The position numbers and the translations under genes are program-made. Below the pieces are notes generated by a model. The model did not search any database and was not told where the DNA came from. It saw only the letters and a program-made list of their open reading frames with translations. Below, piece by piece: positions 8,275 to 17,283 of a stretch of 64,000 nucleotides of DNA (position 1 is the first letter of the stretch; every line of letters starts with the position of its first letter). This DNA comes from Alcanivorax sp. GTDB lineage: Bacteria; Pseudomonadota; Gammaproteobacteria; Pseudomonadales; Alcanivoracaceae. The stretch is taken from positions 1,116,001-1,180,000 of the forward strand of contig NZ_CP051240.1 in the NCBI RefSeq assembly GCF_017794965.1, written 5' to 3'.

Positions 8275-8958
8275 TCAGTGCTTCCGGTCTTCAAAACGCA
8301 TCAACATGTCGGCCTGATAACCACAGGCGGATGTCAGTTGATCATCGTCCAGTTTGGGGATCAGGTTGCGTATCAGGCTCCGTGATGCCTTGCGAGTGGT
8401 TTCCACCCCCACGCTGGCAAGCTTGCGCAGTACCGGGCCGAAACCAAGCAAATCCATGGGCTTCTCGAAATACCATTTGATGGATTCGTCAGTGATGGCA
8501 TGGAGGTATTCCTCCAGTTCCCGGCGGGCTTCGTCATAGTCTCCATTGGCGCACAGTGACGGCAGGTTGCTGCCCTTGATGGCCATCCCCTCACTGACCG
8601 GGAACGCCACATACCAGCCATCGCTGCCTTGCTGGCGGACACTGTCCATGTAATCGGCCGCTGCCTTGTTCTGGGCCAGGTCCATTTTTTTCGCACTGCG
8701 TCCAATGACCAGCGAGGTGGCCTTGTTGATGGTCTGGCAGGTCATGTTCACCACCTTGAACAGACTCGGGGAGAGTCCGGTGGCCTCCGCTGCGCGAACC
8801 ATGAAGGCCTGCAGCGCTTCCTCCATGAAAATGGCCATGATCGCTTCGATCTCCCGGGGTTCCGGCTTGGTGGCACCGCCCTGCATACGGGAAATGAAAC
8901 CGTCAGTGCGGGTATGCAGGGTATCGCTGGACCGGAAGGCCACATGGGGATTTGTCAT
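8275..8958 (-). CDS. Conserved-looking protein of unknown function
   Basis: A 227-residue protein that I do not recognise. It is largely alpha-helical and lacks a signal peptide or clear membrane segment. Features visible include a central region (about residues 55-100) rich in Ala, Met and Lys, and an acidic stretch around residues 130-150. The start at 8958 is supported by GAGGAG 9 nt upstream; the longer open frame to 9234 has no such site. It is monocistronic, with a 285-nt gap before the divergent ybjN-like gene that shows no other gene. Confidence 0.7.
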   Translation of the reverse strand: MTNPHVAFRSSDTLHTRTDGFISRMQGGATKPEPREIEAIMAIFMEEALQAFMVRAAEATGLSPSLFKVVNMTCQTINKATSLVIGRSAKKMDLAQNKAAADYMDSVRQQGSDGWYVAFPVSEGMAIKGSNLPSLCANGDYDEARRELEEYLHAITDESIKWYFEKPMDLLGFGPVLRKLASVGVETTRKASRSLIRNLIPKLDDDQLTSACGYQADMLMRFEDRKH

Positions 8959-9243
8959 TATTTTTCTCCTCGGACTGGAAGAAAGGATGATACGCACTGC
9001 CATTCGCCGACCCAATGACCAAATTTGCCGGTTTTCTATTCCTTTTTTGTTGCCGATAGATGATGATTCGCGCCATTGCCGGGGACGAGCCCGTTCATCA
9101 TTTTCCGCCGCCTTCCGCCGTCGCACTGCAATCCATGATTGCTCAGACCCTGATGGCGATGGAGCCTCAACGGCGTTCTGCATCAACAGAACCGGAAAGG
9201 GGACTGGGCCGGAAGGACCGGTAACGGGTTCCAAGGAGAGATC

Positions 9244-9711
9244 ATGTTAGGCGTCATTCAGGCCGATGCGGACCAGATAAAGCAGTGGTTGCAGCAAGCC
9301 AATATCCAGCACTACATCTGTGAGCATTGTCACGGCCTGCACCTGTCCGAATTGCAGGGGCGAGAAGGGGTTGTCGATGCGCGCCTGTTCGTTGAAGAAG
9401 ATGGTGTGCTGTTGACCACCGAATTGGAAGTGAGACCCGCGGCCCTGTTTGCCGTTCAGGCTGAGCTCAGCCGTCTCAATATGGCCTACCCGTCGGTGAA
9501 ACTGTTCCTGGATGTGAATGATGATTCCCTGCCACGGCTGGTGGCGTGCGATCTGTTGCTGGGGCGCCGCGGCATCAGTTTTGACCAGTTCATCTATTTT
9601 GTGCAGGCCACTGTGGATGCGACCTTGCAGCTGATGGACGAGTGTCAGGAGTACAACTGGTTGATCTGGCCGGACGAGTTCGAGAACGGCCCTGCTGAGG
9701 CGTTGCACTAA
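9244..9711 (+). CDS. YbjN-like protein
   Basis: A 155-residue protein resembling E. coli YbjN, a type III secretion chaperone-fold protein linked to stress and motility regulation. The shared layout includes CEHCHGLHLSELQG near residue 28 and the FLDVNDDSLPRLVACDLLL segment near 88, followed by ISFDQF. ATG at 9244 has GGAGAG upstream. The next gene starts 1 nt after the stop, so the two are cotranscribed. The molecular function of the family is not settled. Confidence 0.8.
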   Translation: MLGVIQADADQIKQWLQQANIQHYICEHCHGLHLSELQGREGVVDARLFVEEDGVLLTTELEVRPAALFAVQAELSRLNMAYPSVKLFLDVNDDSLPRLVACDLLLGRRGISFDQFIYFVQATVDATLQLMDECQEYNWLIWPDEFENGPAEALH

Positions 9712-9712
9712 C

Positions 9713-10378
9713 ATGCAGGACAACGCGGATCTGGTCGGTGGAGTGGGTGGTGCCCACCTGGATGGCATTATCGAGGGTTTGGTCCGGGACGGTTTTGCCG
9801 TGTCCCCCGGGTTTGCGCCCATTACGTTGGTACGTGCCCTGCGCAAGGAAGCCATGGAGCGTGATCAACTGGGCGAATTCCGGCTGGCGGGCATCGGCCG
9901 TCGCCAGGAACACCAGAAGGACGACCGCGTACGCAGTGACCGTACCTGTTGGTTGAAGGCGGGCACGCTGGCTCAGTGCCAATGGCTGGAACACATGGAA
10001 GCGCTACGGATAGCGGTAAACCAGTCGCTGTTCATGGGGCTGTTCGAGCTGGAGTCCCACTTTGCCATCTATGGCCCGGGCGATTATTACCAGCGGCATC
10101 TGGATGCCTTCAACGGCAACAATGGCCGACTGCTGTCGGTGGTGCTTTACCTCAACGAGGGTTGGCAAAGCGGGTGGGGCGGGCGGCTACGCATCTGGCC
10201 TGGGCCGGACACCAGCGCCATAGCCACGGAGGTGGAGCCCCGGGCGGGCACACTGGTGGCTTTCCTCAGCGAGAAAATCCCCCACGAAGTCTTGGCAGCC
10301 ACCCGGGAACGCTACAGTATTGCGGGATGGTTCCGATGCAACAATACCACCGCCGATTGGCTCGATCCGCCACGCTGA
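9713..10378 (+). CDS. 2-oxoglutarate/Fe(II)-dependent dioxygenase, prolyl-hydroxylase type
   Basis: A 221-residue cytoplasmic enzyme of the P4H/SM-20 type. The double-stranded beta-helix facial triad is visible as HLD (about H125 and D127, in YYQRHLDAFNG) and the distal histidine in KIPHEVL (about 185), with the 2OG-binding arginine in RERYSIAGWF. Such enzymes hydroxylate proline, often in ribosomal protein or elongation factor loops. The 3' end overlaps the start of the next, glycine-rich secreted protein in another frame, so the two are coupled; whether that protein is a substrate is unknown. Confidence 0.85.
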   Translation: MQDNADLVGGVGGAHLDGIIEGLVRDGFAVSPGFAPITLVRALRKEAMERDQLGEFRLAGIGRRQEHQKDDRVRSDRTCWLKAGTLAQCQWLEHMEALRIAVNQSLFMGLFELESHFAIYGPGDYYQRHLDAFNGNNGRLLSVVLYLNEGWQSGWGGRLRIWPGPDTSAIATEVEPRAGTLVAFLSEKIPHEVLAATRERYSIAGWFRCNNTTADWLDPPR

Positions 10379-12381
10379 CATTATTCGGCCTGGCACTGGC
10401 GAGTACCTCCCTGGCGCAATGGTGTGCCGAGCCTGGTCGTGATGGTTCGCAGCCGGCGGGTCAGGTGATCAATACCTGGTTTACCGGCCCGGATTCGCAG
10501 GTCCTCACGGCGGGCACCCGCGCTTTCACCCTGAGTCGCGCACGCGGGGCGGCTCCCCTGATGCCCGGCGATCTGGCCCTGCTCATGCAAGTGCAGGGCG
10601 CCCGCATCGTTACCTCCAATGATGTCCGATACGGCCAACTGGAAAGTCATCACCTACAGGCTGAGTGGGTGCGTATTGAGCAACTGGACGGCAATAACCT
10701 GCGGGTGCGAGGGGCGGGAAGTCGCGGTGGGCTGCTTCATACCTATGTCAATCAACCCGCTGATGAAGAGCAGGGGCGGCAGCGCTGGCAGCTGGTTCGG
10801 GTGCCGCAATATGACAGTCTGACACTGGATGGTGACCTCAAGCCCCTGCCCTGGGATGGCTATACCGGCGGTGTACTGGCCCTGGATGTGCGTCGCAAAC
10901 TGGCTCTGAATGGCCATCGCCTGGATGTGTCGGGCACCGGGTTTCGTGGGGCGCCGGCAGTGTCCTTGCAGGGCGCCTTGGGCAGTCCGGATGACTGGCG
11001 CTATCGAAGCCCGGGCGAACAAGACCGGCAGGTGGCTTACGGCCACCATGGCAGCAAGGGCGAGGGCATAGCGGGTACGCCGCTGTTGCTGATGGCTGCG
11101 GACGTCGGTTATCCCGCGGGCGGTATGGCAAGAGGGGCGCCGGCGACCGCAGGTGGGGGCGGGAATGCCCTGGATCTGTCTCACCGGGCCATGGCCAGTG
11201 GTGGTGGCGGCGGGAATGGGCGTGCCGGTCAGGATGGTCTGCCCGTTGAGGGTGGTGGCAAGGGGGGAGGGGTGGCGCCTGTCACGCTGGTGATGGGCAG
11301 TGGTGGCGGGGCGGCCGCCCGCCGCCAGGGCGAAGGCGGTGACGGCGGAGCCGGTGGCGGTGTGCTGCTGGTTCGTGCCGCCGGACTGAGCGGGCCGGGA
11401 ACCCTCGCCCTTGTCGGCGCAAAGGGCACCGTGGCGGGCAAGGCAGGTGGCGGCGGCGGCAGTGGCGGCACCCTGTGGCTGGATATGCCTGCGGGCAGTC
11501 TGTTGCCTGTGACCCTGAATCTGAAGGGCGGCAAGGGCGCCGCCGGTGGGGGGGCGGGCGGCGACGGCCAGCGGCTGACGGCTACCCCCCAGCCGTGGCC
11601 GGGATTTGCTTCATTGCCCCTGGACGGCACCCGGGGCGGTTATCAGTGTCGCCCGGCGGGGCACTGGGTGTCCGCAGTGGTGTTTGTGGATAACGGTGCA
11701 GGAGACCCCGCCGCCGCCTTCAATGGCCGCCAGGATCCGGGTGAGCGCGCCTTGTCCGATGTCCCTTTTGTGCTCACCGACAGCTCAGCGCCTGCAATGA
11801 CCGGGACCAGTGACGGGGCGGGAGGTATCAGTGTGCGGCTGTCGGAAGCCCGGAGTATAGGGCAGCCCATGACCTTTTCAGTGAGCTTGCCGGAGCAGGG
11901 GCTGCTACCTCAGGTCCCCGCGCTTCAGGGCGCGTCAGGCCAGCAGCAGGGTCATCAGGTCAGCTGGTCGTTGTCGGCAGTGCCGGATCACCATTCCGGC
12001 CCGCTTCAGCTCGGGCTGGTCATGATGCCGGTCTGGAAGGCCCCGGAGAGCCTGCCGGTGGCGGCCGGCGGCAAGGCAGTGGTCACCTTTCGTTATCAGG
12101 CAACACTTTCCGGGCGGGTGGTTTTCACCAGCAATAGTGAAGCGGTCGGTGGCTTGTTGATGGACCGGGACTGTTCCGGCAACAGTGAGCGCTGGGATAG
12201 CGGCAACCGTCCCGGCTGGCAGGTTTTGGCGGGCGAGTCGCTGTGTGTGCGGGTGCCCGTGACCGTGATGGACCAGCCGGTGGCGGTGGCCGTTACGGCA
12301 AAAACCCATGCGGACCGGGCCCCGTCCGGCTTCCAGGTGCCTGCCCAGACCGTGACGACCCAACTGAAGATTGCTCACTGA
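10336..12381 (+). CDS. Secreted glycine-rich protein of unknown function
   Basis: About 681 residues. An N-terminal signal peptide (RRLARS, then a hydrophobic run ending ASTSLA before QW) directs export. Residues 30-230 form a beta-rich domain, residues about 245-415 are strongly glycine-rich with GGGGNG-like stretches, and the C-terminal 250 residues resemble DUF11/SdrD-type surface repeats (VVFVDNGAGDPAAAFNG and a later D-C-S-G-N segment). ATG 10336 has GGGATGG upstream; ATG 10327 is possible. The open frame extends back to 9949 within the oxygenase gene, but without a plausible product. It is likely a cell-surface or adhesive protein. Confidence 0.75.
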   Translation: MQQYHRRLARSATLTLFGLALASTSLAQWCAEPGRDGSQPAGQVINTWFTGPDSQVLTAGTRAFTLSRARGAAPLMPGDLALLMQVQGARIVTSNDVRYGQLESHHLQAEWVRIEQLDGNNLRVRGAGSRGGLLHTYVNQPADEEQGRQRWQLVRVPQYDSLTLDGDLKPLPWDGYTGGVLALDVRRKLALNGHRLDVSGTGFRGAPAVSLQGALGSPDDWRYRSPGEQDRQVAYGHHGSKGEGIAGTPLLLMAADVGYPAGGMARGAPATAGGGGNALDLSHRAMASGGGGGNGRAGQDGLPVEGGGKGGGVAPVTLVMGSGGGAAARRQGEGGDGGAGGGVLLVRAAGLSGPGTLALVGAKGTVAGKAGGGGGSGGTLWLDMPAGSLLPVTLNLKGGKGAAGGGAGGDGQRLTATPQPWPGFASLPLDGTRGGYQCRPAGHWVSAVVFVDNGAGDPAAAFNGRQDPGERALSDVPFVLTDSSAPAMTGTSDGAGGISVRLSEARSIGQPMTFSVSLPEQGLLPQVPALQGASGQQQGHQVSWSLSAVPDHHSGPLQLGLVMMPVWKAPESLPVAAGGKAVVTFRYQATLSGRVVFTSNSEAVGGLLMDRDCSGNSERWDSGNRPGWQVLAGESLCVRVPVTVMDQPVAVAVTAKTHADRAPSGFQVPAQTVTTQLKIAH

Positions 12382-12383
12382 CC

Positions 12384-12412
12384 CTTGAAACATTGTTGCC
12401 CGACCCCATCTA
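12384..12412 (+). promoter_or_regulatory. Sigma-32 (RpoH) heat-shock promoter
   Basis: CTTGAAA (12384-12390), a 13-nt spacer, then CCCCATCTA (12404-12412), a near-perfect sigma-32 consensus. It directs transcription of the downstream Hsp20 gene with a leader of about 125 nt. Confidence 0.9.
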
Positions 12413-12543
12413 CTTTCCTGTGACAAGACCGGTCTGAAGTGTTCTGCCTGTCAGGGCAGAGGCTTCTGTCACGCCAATCTGATTGTTAACCATGATGCAG
12501 TGGATGCCTGCGGGGTCCGCTGTGGACGATGAGGATTAGTGTG

Positions 12544-12993
12544 ATGAATACAGGTTTTTCCCTTGCGCCCCTGTTCCGCCATTCAGTGGGCTTCGACCGT
12601 TTCGATGAACTGCTGGACGCGGCCCTGCGTGCGGACCAGTCCAGTGGCTATCCCCCCTATGACATCATTCGCGAAAGTGATGGTCGGTACCGTATCGTAA
12701 TGGCGGTAGCGGGTTTCCGTCGCAACGATATTGAGATCACCGTGCAGGAAAATGAGCTGCGCATCCGTGGCGGCCTTTCTGATCACGAAGACCAGGAGCG
12801 AACCTGGTTGCACCGGGGCATTGCCCGCCGTGCGTTCGAGCGCACCTTCAAGCTGGCAGATCACGTGGAGGTGGATGCCGCCGGTATGGAGGATGGCCTG
12901 CTGACTGTGACCCTGAACCGGGTGGTCCCGGAAGAGAAGAAGCCGCGGATTATCCCGGTGGAAGGCGATACCGCGTCAACAAAAAGCAATTAA
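12544..12993 (+). CDS. Small heat-shock protein (Hsp20/IbpA type)
   Basis: A 149-residue ATP-independent holdase that binds unfolding proteins in large oligomers and passes them to DnaK/ClpB. The alpha-crystallin domain spans about residues 33-125, with the PYDIIRESDGRYRIVMAVAGF beta strands and the closing GLLTVTLNRVVPEEKKP region. ATG 12544 (MNTGFSLAPLF) matches IbpA-type starts; ATG 12529 would add five residues. The gene has its own sigma-32 promoter and a terminator downstream, so it is a monocistronic heat-shock unit. The long leader may carry an RNA thermometer, as in other hsp20 genes. Confidence 0.93.
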   Translation: MNTGFSLAPLFRHSVGFDRFDELLDAALRADQSSGYPPYDIIRESDGRYRIVMAVAGFRRNDIEITVQENELRIRGGLSDHEDQERTWLHRGIARRAFERTFKLADHVEVDAAGMEDGLLTVTLNRVVPEEKKPRIIPVEGDTASTKSN

Positions 12994-13030
12994 TTGCTAA
13001 CAGTTTGTCACGCGAATTTTGTGACACAGT

Positions 13031-13055
13031 AAAGGGGTCGAACAGGCCCCTTTTT
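13031..13055 (+). terminator. Rho-independent terminator after hsp20
   Basis: AAAGGGG, an 8-nt loop, GCCCC and a run of five T. It ends the heat-shock transcript before the next gene. Confidence 0.88.
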
Positions 13056-13208
13056 GCTAATTTGGAAATGCAGAAGCGGGGTACTTGTTGCCCACCGGCC
13101 CGTTTCCTGGCCCGGAGAGCAACGCCTTCGCCCCCTGATCAGGACGATCAGGATCAGGGAGTTTTCCCAACAACTCCCCCCATTGTCAGCCATAGGGAGC
13201 GGCAAGCA

Positions 13209-13727
13209 ATGAAACGACTCTACTATTTCACCAAGTCTCTGGCCTCGGTTCGGGGTATCACCAACGAGCTGCAGCAGGCTGGTATCGGTGAGAACCACCT
13301 GCATGTGATGGGCAATGACACCATGGCCATCGCCAAGGCCCATGTCCATGGCGCCACCCCCTGGGAAGAAACCGACATCATGCACTCCGGCTTTATCGGT
13401 GCCCTCGCGGGTATGGGAATCGGCGTGCTGGCGGGTTTTCTGCTGGCCGGGATGGACCCGTGGGGAGTGAACCTGGATAGCGGTGCCATCATCGGAGCCA
13501 CGCTGTTCGGCACCTGTTTTGGTGCCTGGCTTGGCGGGTTACGTGGCGTTTCCAGCCAGAATCACCACCTTACCCCGTACATGGAGCGGGTGATGGAAGG
13601 GGATTACCTGATGATGGTGGATGCCGACGACGACATACAGGCCGGCAAGATCGAGAAAGTCATGGCCGGTCATCGCCATGAGGCGGAAGTCGCTGGCCGG
13701 GATGAGCGCTTTCACCCTTTCGATTGA
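13209..13727 (+). CDS. Two-helix membrane protein of unknown function
   Basis: A 172-residue protein. Residues 1-60 look like a soluble alpha/beta domain (MKRLYYFTKSLASVRGI, then a strand-helix pattern), followed by two glycine-rich transmembrane helices at about 62-82 and 92-112, and a C-terminal histidine-rich segment. Proteins of this layout are often annotated as DUF1269-like. The ATG at 13209 follows GGAGCGG; a longer frame from 13005 has no support. Function is unknown. Confidence 0.72.
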   Translation: MKRLYYFTKSLASVRGITNELQQAGIGENHLHVMGNDTMAIAKAHVHGATPWEETDIMHSGFIGALAGMGIGVLAGFLLAGMDPWGVNLDSGAIIGATLFGTCFGAWLGGLRGVSSQNHHLTPYMERVMEGDYLMMVDADDDIQAGKIEKVMAGHRHEAEVAGRDERFHPFD

Positions 13728-13810
13728 TGAGGCGCTGGACACCTTGTGCCTGACGCAGGATGACATTGGTTTTCCTTTTTGGCGATCAGCTTGTCGTCAG
13801 GCGTCAGGCG

Positions 13811-14827
13811 TTACACATTCATCCAGTGATTTGCCACATCCAGCAATCGCTGGCTGAATCCCCATTCGTTGTCGTACCAGGCCAGCAACTTGGTTTGCTG
13901 GCCGATTTGCCGTGTGTGATTGGTATCAACGATGCAAGAGAAAGGCTGGTGATTGAAGTCACCGGAAACCAGCGGGATGTGATTGATGGCCATGATGCCC
14001 TGCAACGGGCCGTGGGCCGCGTTGCTCAGCGCCTCATGAATCTGTTCGATGCTGGCAGGCTGTTCCAGCACAACACTGAGGTCGGTCAGTGACACATTCA
14101 GGGTGGGAACCCGGACGGCCAGGCCATCCAGGCGGCCGGCCAGGTGCGGGAGCACCTTGCCCACGGCTTTTGCCGCGCCCGTGCTGGTCGGGATCATGTT
14201 CACTGCTGCCGCGCGGGCACGCAGCAGATCTCCGTGGGCCTTGTCCACCAGGTTCTGGTCGTTGGTGTAACTGTGGATGGTGGTCATCAGCCCCTGCCGA
14301 ACGGTGAAAGCCTGATCCAGTACATCCACCAGCGGAGCCAGACAATTGGTGGTGCAGGAGGCATTGGAAATGATTTTCTGGTCAGCGTTGAGGGTGCCGT
14401 GGTTAACGCCGTACACCACCATGGCATCCGCATCCTCTACCGGGTAGCTGCACAGCACACGGGGGGCGCCGGCGGTGAGGTGCTCCTGGAGAGCGGCGCG
14501 GGTCTTGAACTTGCCGGCACACTCAATCACCAGGTCCGGTTTCAGGGTCCGCCAGGGAAGCGATTCCAGCGAGGCCTGTGACGAGCAGGGAATGCGCTGG
14601 CCATCGATTTCCAGCACCCCCTTGTCGTAGTGCACTGAATGGTGCCAGCGGCCGTGGGTACTGTCGAAGGCAAGCAGGTGAGCCAGGACATGAAAATCGG
14701 CCAGATCATTGATCTCCACCAGGGTGAAACGGTTACTGGCGGGGTGGTCATGGAGTGCACGCACCAGACAGCGTCCGATACGGCCGAAGCCATTGATGGC
14801 AATGCGAATTTTCCCTGTTTCGCTCAC
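13811..14827 (-). CDS. Glyceraldehyde-3-phosphate dehydrogenase, type I
   Basis: A 338-residue NAD-dependent enzyme oxidising glyceraldehyde-3-phosphate to 1,3-bisphosphoglycerate. The NAD-binding INGFGRIGR is at 11-19, the catalytic C158 in SNASCTTNC, and H185 in HSYTND activates it. The KAHGDLLRARAAAVNMIP region matches GAPDH rather than erythrose-4-phosphate dehydrogenase. The start is the GTG at 14827, with AAGGAG 8 nt upstream; an ATG at 14851 lacks a ribosome site. It may serve glycolysis or gluconeogenesis; which gap paralogue it is cannot be decided. It diverges from the 4.5S RNA gene. Confidence 0.93.
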   Translation of the reverse strand: MSETGKIRIAINGFGRIGRCLVRALHDHPASNRFTLVEINDLADFHVLAHLLAFDSTHGRWHHSVHYDKGVLEIDGQRIPCSSQASLESLPWRTLKPDLVIECAGKFKTRAALQEHLTAGAPRVLCSYPVEDADAMVVYGVNHGTLNADQKIISNASCTTNCLAPLVDVLDQAFTVRQGLMTTIHSYTNDQNLVDKAHGDLLRARAAAVNMIPTSTGAAKAVGKVLPHLAGRLDGLAVRVPTLNVSLTDLSVVLEQPASIEQIHEALSNAAHGPLQGIMAINHIPLVSGDFNHQPFSCIVDTNHTRQIGQQTKLLAWYDNEWGFSQRLLDVANHWMNV

Positions 14828-14911
14828 GGTGCAATCTCCTTGTTGCCCCATGATTTGAGTGTAAACCTGTCCGCCCACTGATCAAGCTTTGTTCGGACAA
14901 ACGGCAGTGTC

Positions 14912-14940
14912 TTGCAAAGCATTGGCGCATTGCGCACAAT
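14912..14940 (+). promoter_or_regulatory. Sigma-70 promoter of the 4.5S RNA gene
   Basis: TTGCAA (14912-14917), a 17-nt spacer and CACAAT (14935-14940) give a good promoter. Transcription would start near 14947, leaving a short leader to be removed (by RNase P in E. coli) to form mature 4.5S RNA. Confidence 0.65.
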
Positions 14941-14979
14941 GCGCCCTCGCTTCGAGGCTGAAAGGCCCGGGCGCGTTAT

Positions 14980-15090
<111 letters not shown>

Positions 15091-15242
15091 CCTAATTTCC
15101 CGCTTCTCCCATCCCCCTTTACGCAAACCGCTAACCGCTCAAAACCGTTACTCGCACTGTCCTCCTTTACGGAACTTCGCTAGCATAAGCGACTGAATTT
15201 CAATTCCTTTGTCGTGGTGGCCGCGAAAGCTGCCGGAGTGCT

Positions 15243-17198
15243 ATGAGTTATCAGGTTCTTGCCCGAAAATACCGTCCCCGTACCTTCGATGAGCTGGTGG
15301 GGCAGGAGCATGTCTCCCGGGCGCTGATGCATGCGCTGGATCAGGATCGTCTGCACCATGCCTACCTGTTCACCGGGACCCGGGGGGTGGGCAAGACCAC
15401 CATCGCGCGTATTTTGTCGCGCTGCCTGAACTGCGAGCAGGGGGTCAGTGCCCGACCCTGTGGCGTCTGCCCCACCTGTCAGGAAATCAACGATGGCCGC
15501 TTCGTGGACCTGATCGAAGTGGATGCGGCCAGCCGTACCAAAGTGGAAGATACCCGCGAGCTGCTCGACAATGTGCAGTACGCGCCCACTCGGGGCCGCT
15601 ACAAGGTGTACCTCATCGATGAGGTGCACATGCTCTCCGCGCATTCCTTCAATGCACTGCTAAAAACGCTGGAAGAGCCGCCGCCCCACGTGAAGTTCCT
15701 GCTGGCCACCACGGATCCGCAAAAGCTGCCGGTCACCGTGTTGTCCCGTTGTCTCCAGTTCAGCCTCAAGGCGTTGCCGCCGGAGCAGATCGCGGGACAT
15801 CTCAAGGAATTGCTGGACAAGGAAATGATCCGCTATGACGAGCCGGCACTGCTGTCGCTGGGCAAGGCGGCCCAGGGGTCCATGCGTGACGCCCTCAGTC
15901 TGACCGACCAGGCCATTGCCTTTGGTGGCGAACAGCTGGGCAGTGAGGCCGTGAATGCCATGCTCGGTACGGTGGATCGCAACCATGTGCTGACTCTGCT
16001 GGTGGCACTGGCAGAGCAGGAGCCGGGCGGGGTGCTCAAGGCATTGGCCTCGGTGTGTGAACACAGCCCCGGTGAACTGGCATTGCTGGACGAGCTGATC
16101 AGTCAGTTGCACCAGATTGCAGTGTGTCAGGCGGTGCCCGGTGAGGCAGACGAGACCCTGACCCGGCTGGCCGGTGCACTCAGCGCAGAGCAGGTGCAGC
16201 TCTACTATGACGTGGCCCTGCGTGGGCGCCGTGATCTTCAGGATGCCCCGGATATTCGTGCTGCCCTGGAGATGTTGCTGCTGCGGATGGTGCTGTTTAC
16301 CCCGAAAGGTGTACTGCCCGCCCAGGGGGGCGGCGCAGCCCCGGCAAAAAAGCCTGAAGTCGCCGCGCCGTCAGTCCAGGCTGACGGTCGCCCGGACCTG
16401 CGTGCCTTGCTGGAGACCCCAAAGCCGGCTCCGCAGCCTGTGGCACAGACCTCGACCCCGGTAGCGGAGGAGTCCCCTCCCGCGCCGCAACCGGTTGAGT
16501 CCCGGCCGCAGCCGGCCAATCCGCCAGAGTCTGTGCCTCCGGCTCCCGCCTCCGCCCCTGAGCAGGCCGCGGCGCCGGTGCCAGCGGGCGACGCTCCACC
16601 CTGGGAGGAAGATGTGCCGCCCTGGGAAGACGAGCCCGTAAAGCAGGCACAACAAGCTGAAGCGGCGCCCGAGCAGCTCCATGCTTCCCGGCCAGACTCC
16701 CAACCGGATTCGCCGCAAAAGGTGGTTGCCGAGCCACAGACCGAGGAGGCACCCGCCGAGCCCGAGGCCCCGTTGGCGCCGTTGCCCGAGCCCACCAGCG
16801 AAGCCGAGGTGGCCACCTGGTGGGCGGCCTTGCTGCTGCGCCTGGATCTGGATGGCACGGTGCGCAATATTGCCCGTAATGCCGTACTGGTCAGCCGCGA
16901 ACAGCACCTCTGGACCCTGCGAATCAGCACCGGTCATCAGGTGCTGGTGAACCGGGAACGCCTGGATGAACTGTCTGCGGCCCTTGAAAATTACTTTCAG
17001 CGCCGCATTCAGGTTCAGGTGGAATACGAACAGCGGGCCGGCGATACACCGGAGTTGATGGCGGAAGCCAAGCGCCAGGAAATTCTTGCCGGTGCCATCC
17101 AGACCCTCCATGGGGACCCGGTGGTACAACAGCTGGTCAGTCGCTTCAGCGGCCGCCTGGACGAAGACAGTGTCACCCCCAAACAGACAGTAGAATAG
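15243..17198 (+). CDS. dnaX: DNA polymerase III subunits tau and gamma
   Basis: Clamp-loader ATPase of the replisome. The full tau product is 651 residues. Domain I has Walker A GTRGVGKTT near 45-53 and a four-cysteine zinc module (CLNC...CGVCPTC, about 64-79), then DEVHMLS (Walker B). Domains II-III run to about 365, followed by a long Pro/Ala-rich linker (about 370-530) and the tau-specific C-terminal domains that bind DnaB and the alpha subunit. A probable -1 programmed frameshift at codon 370 would yield a shorter gamma-like product. It heads the conserved dnaX-ybaB-recR order. Confidence 0.97.
   Translation: MSYQVLARKYRPRTFDELVGQEHVSRALMHALDQDRLHHAYLFTGTRGVGKTTIARILSRCLNCEQGVSARPCGVCPTCQEINDGRFVDLIEVDAASRTKVEDTRELLDNVQYAPTRGRYKVYLIDEVHMLSAHSFNALLKTLEEPPPHVKFLLATTDPQKLPVTVLSRCLQFSLKALPPEQIAGHLKELLDKEMIRYDEPALLSLGKAAQGSMRDALSLTDQAIAFGGEQLGSEAVNAMLGTVDRNHVLTLLVALAEQEPGGVLKALASVCEHSPGELALLDELISQLHQIAVCQAVPGEADETLTRLAGALSAEQVQLYYDVALRGRRDLQDAPDIRAALEMLLLRMVLFTPKGVLPAQGGGAAPAKKPEVAAPSVQADGRPDLRALLETPKPAPQPVAQTSTPVAEESPPAPQPVESRPQPANPPESVPPAPASAPEQAAAPVPAGDAPPWEEDVPPWEDEPVKQAQQAEAAPEQLHASRPDSQPDSPQKVVAEPQTEEAPAEPEAPLAPLPEPTSEAEVATWWAALLLRLDLDGTVRNIARNAVLVSREQHLWTLRISTGHQVLVNRERLDELSAALENYFQRRIQVQVEYEQRAGDTPELMAEAKRQEILAGAIQTLHGDPVVQQLVSRFSGRLDEDSVTPKQTVE
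16346..16387 (+). promoter_or_regulatory. Probable dnaX -1 programmed frameshift signal
   Basis: The heptamer A AAA AAG (16346-16352), in the same phase as the E. coli dnaX slip site (GCA AAA AAG), is followed in the -1 frame by GCC TGA, so slipping would end translation at 16355-16357, giving about 371 residues. A 7-bp stem CCGTCAG/CTGACGG with a 6-nt loop (16368-16387) lies 15 nt downstream, and an AGGGGGG tract lies 15 nt upstream. Spacings are longer than in E. coli. Confidence 0.72.
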
Positions 17199-17283
17199 AA
17201 ACGCCAGATGCCAGACGCATGACGCTTGAAACAAACACCTGCGTCCGGCGTTTGGCGGCTGGCGTAACAACCCGGAGACAAAC

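Noticed and set aside
9949..10335. N-terminal extension of the Gly-rich protein inside the oxygenase gene
   Set aside because: The frame is open because of high GC, but the secretory signal begins after 10336, so an extension would bury it.
13811..14827. Erythrose-4-phosphate dehydrogenase (epd)
   Set aside because: The HSYTND and ARAAAVNMIP segments match GAPDH rather than Epd, and there is no pyridoxine gene nearby.
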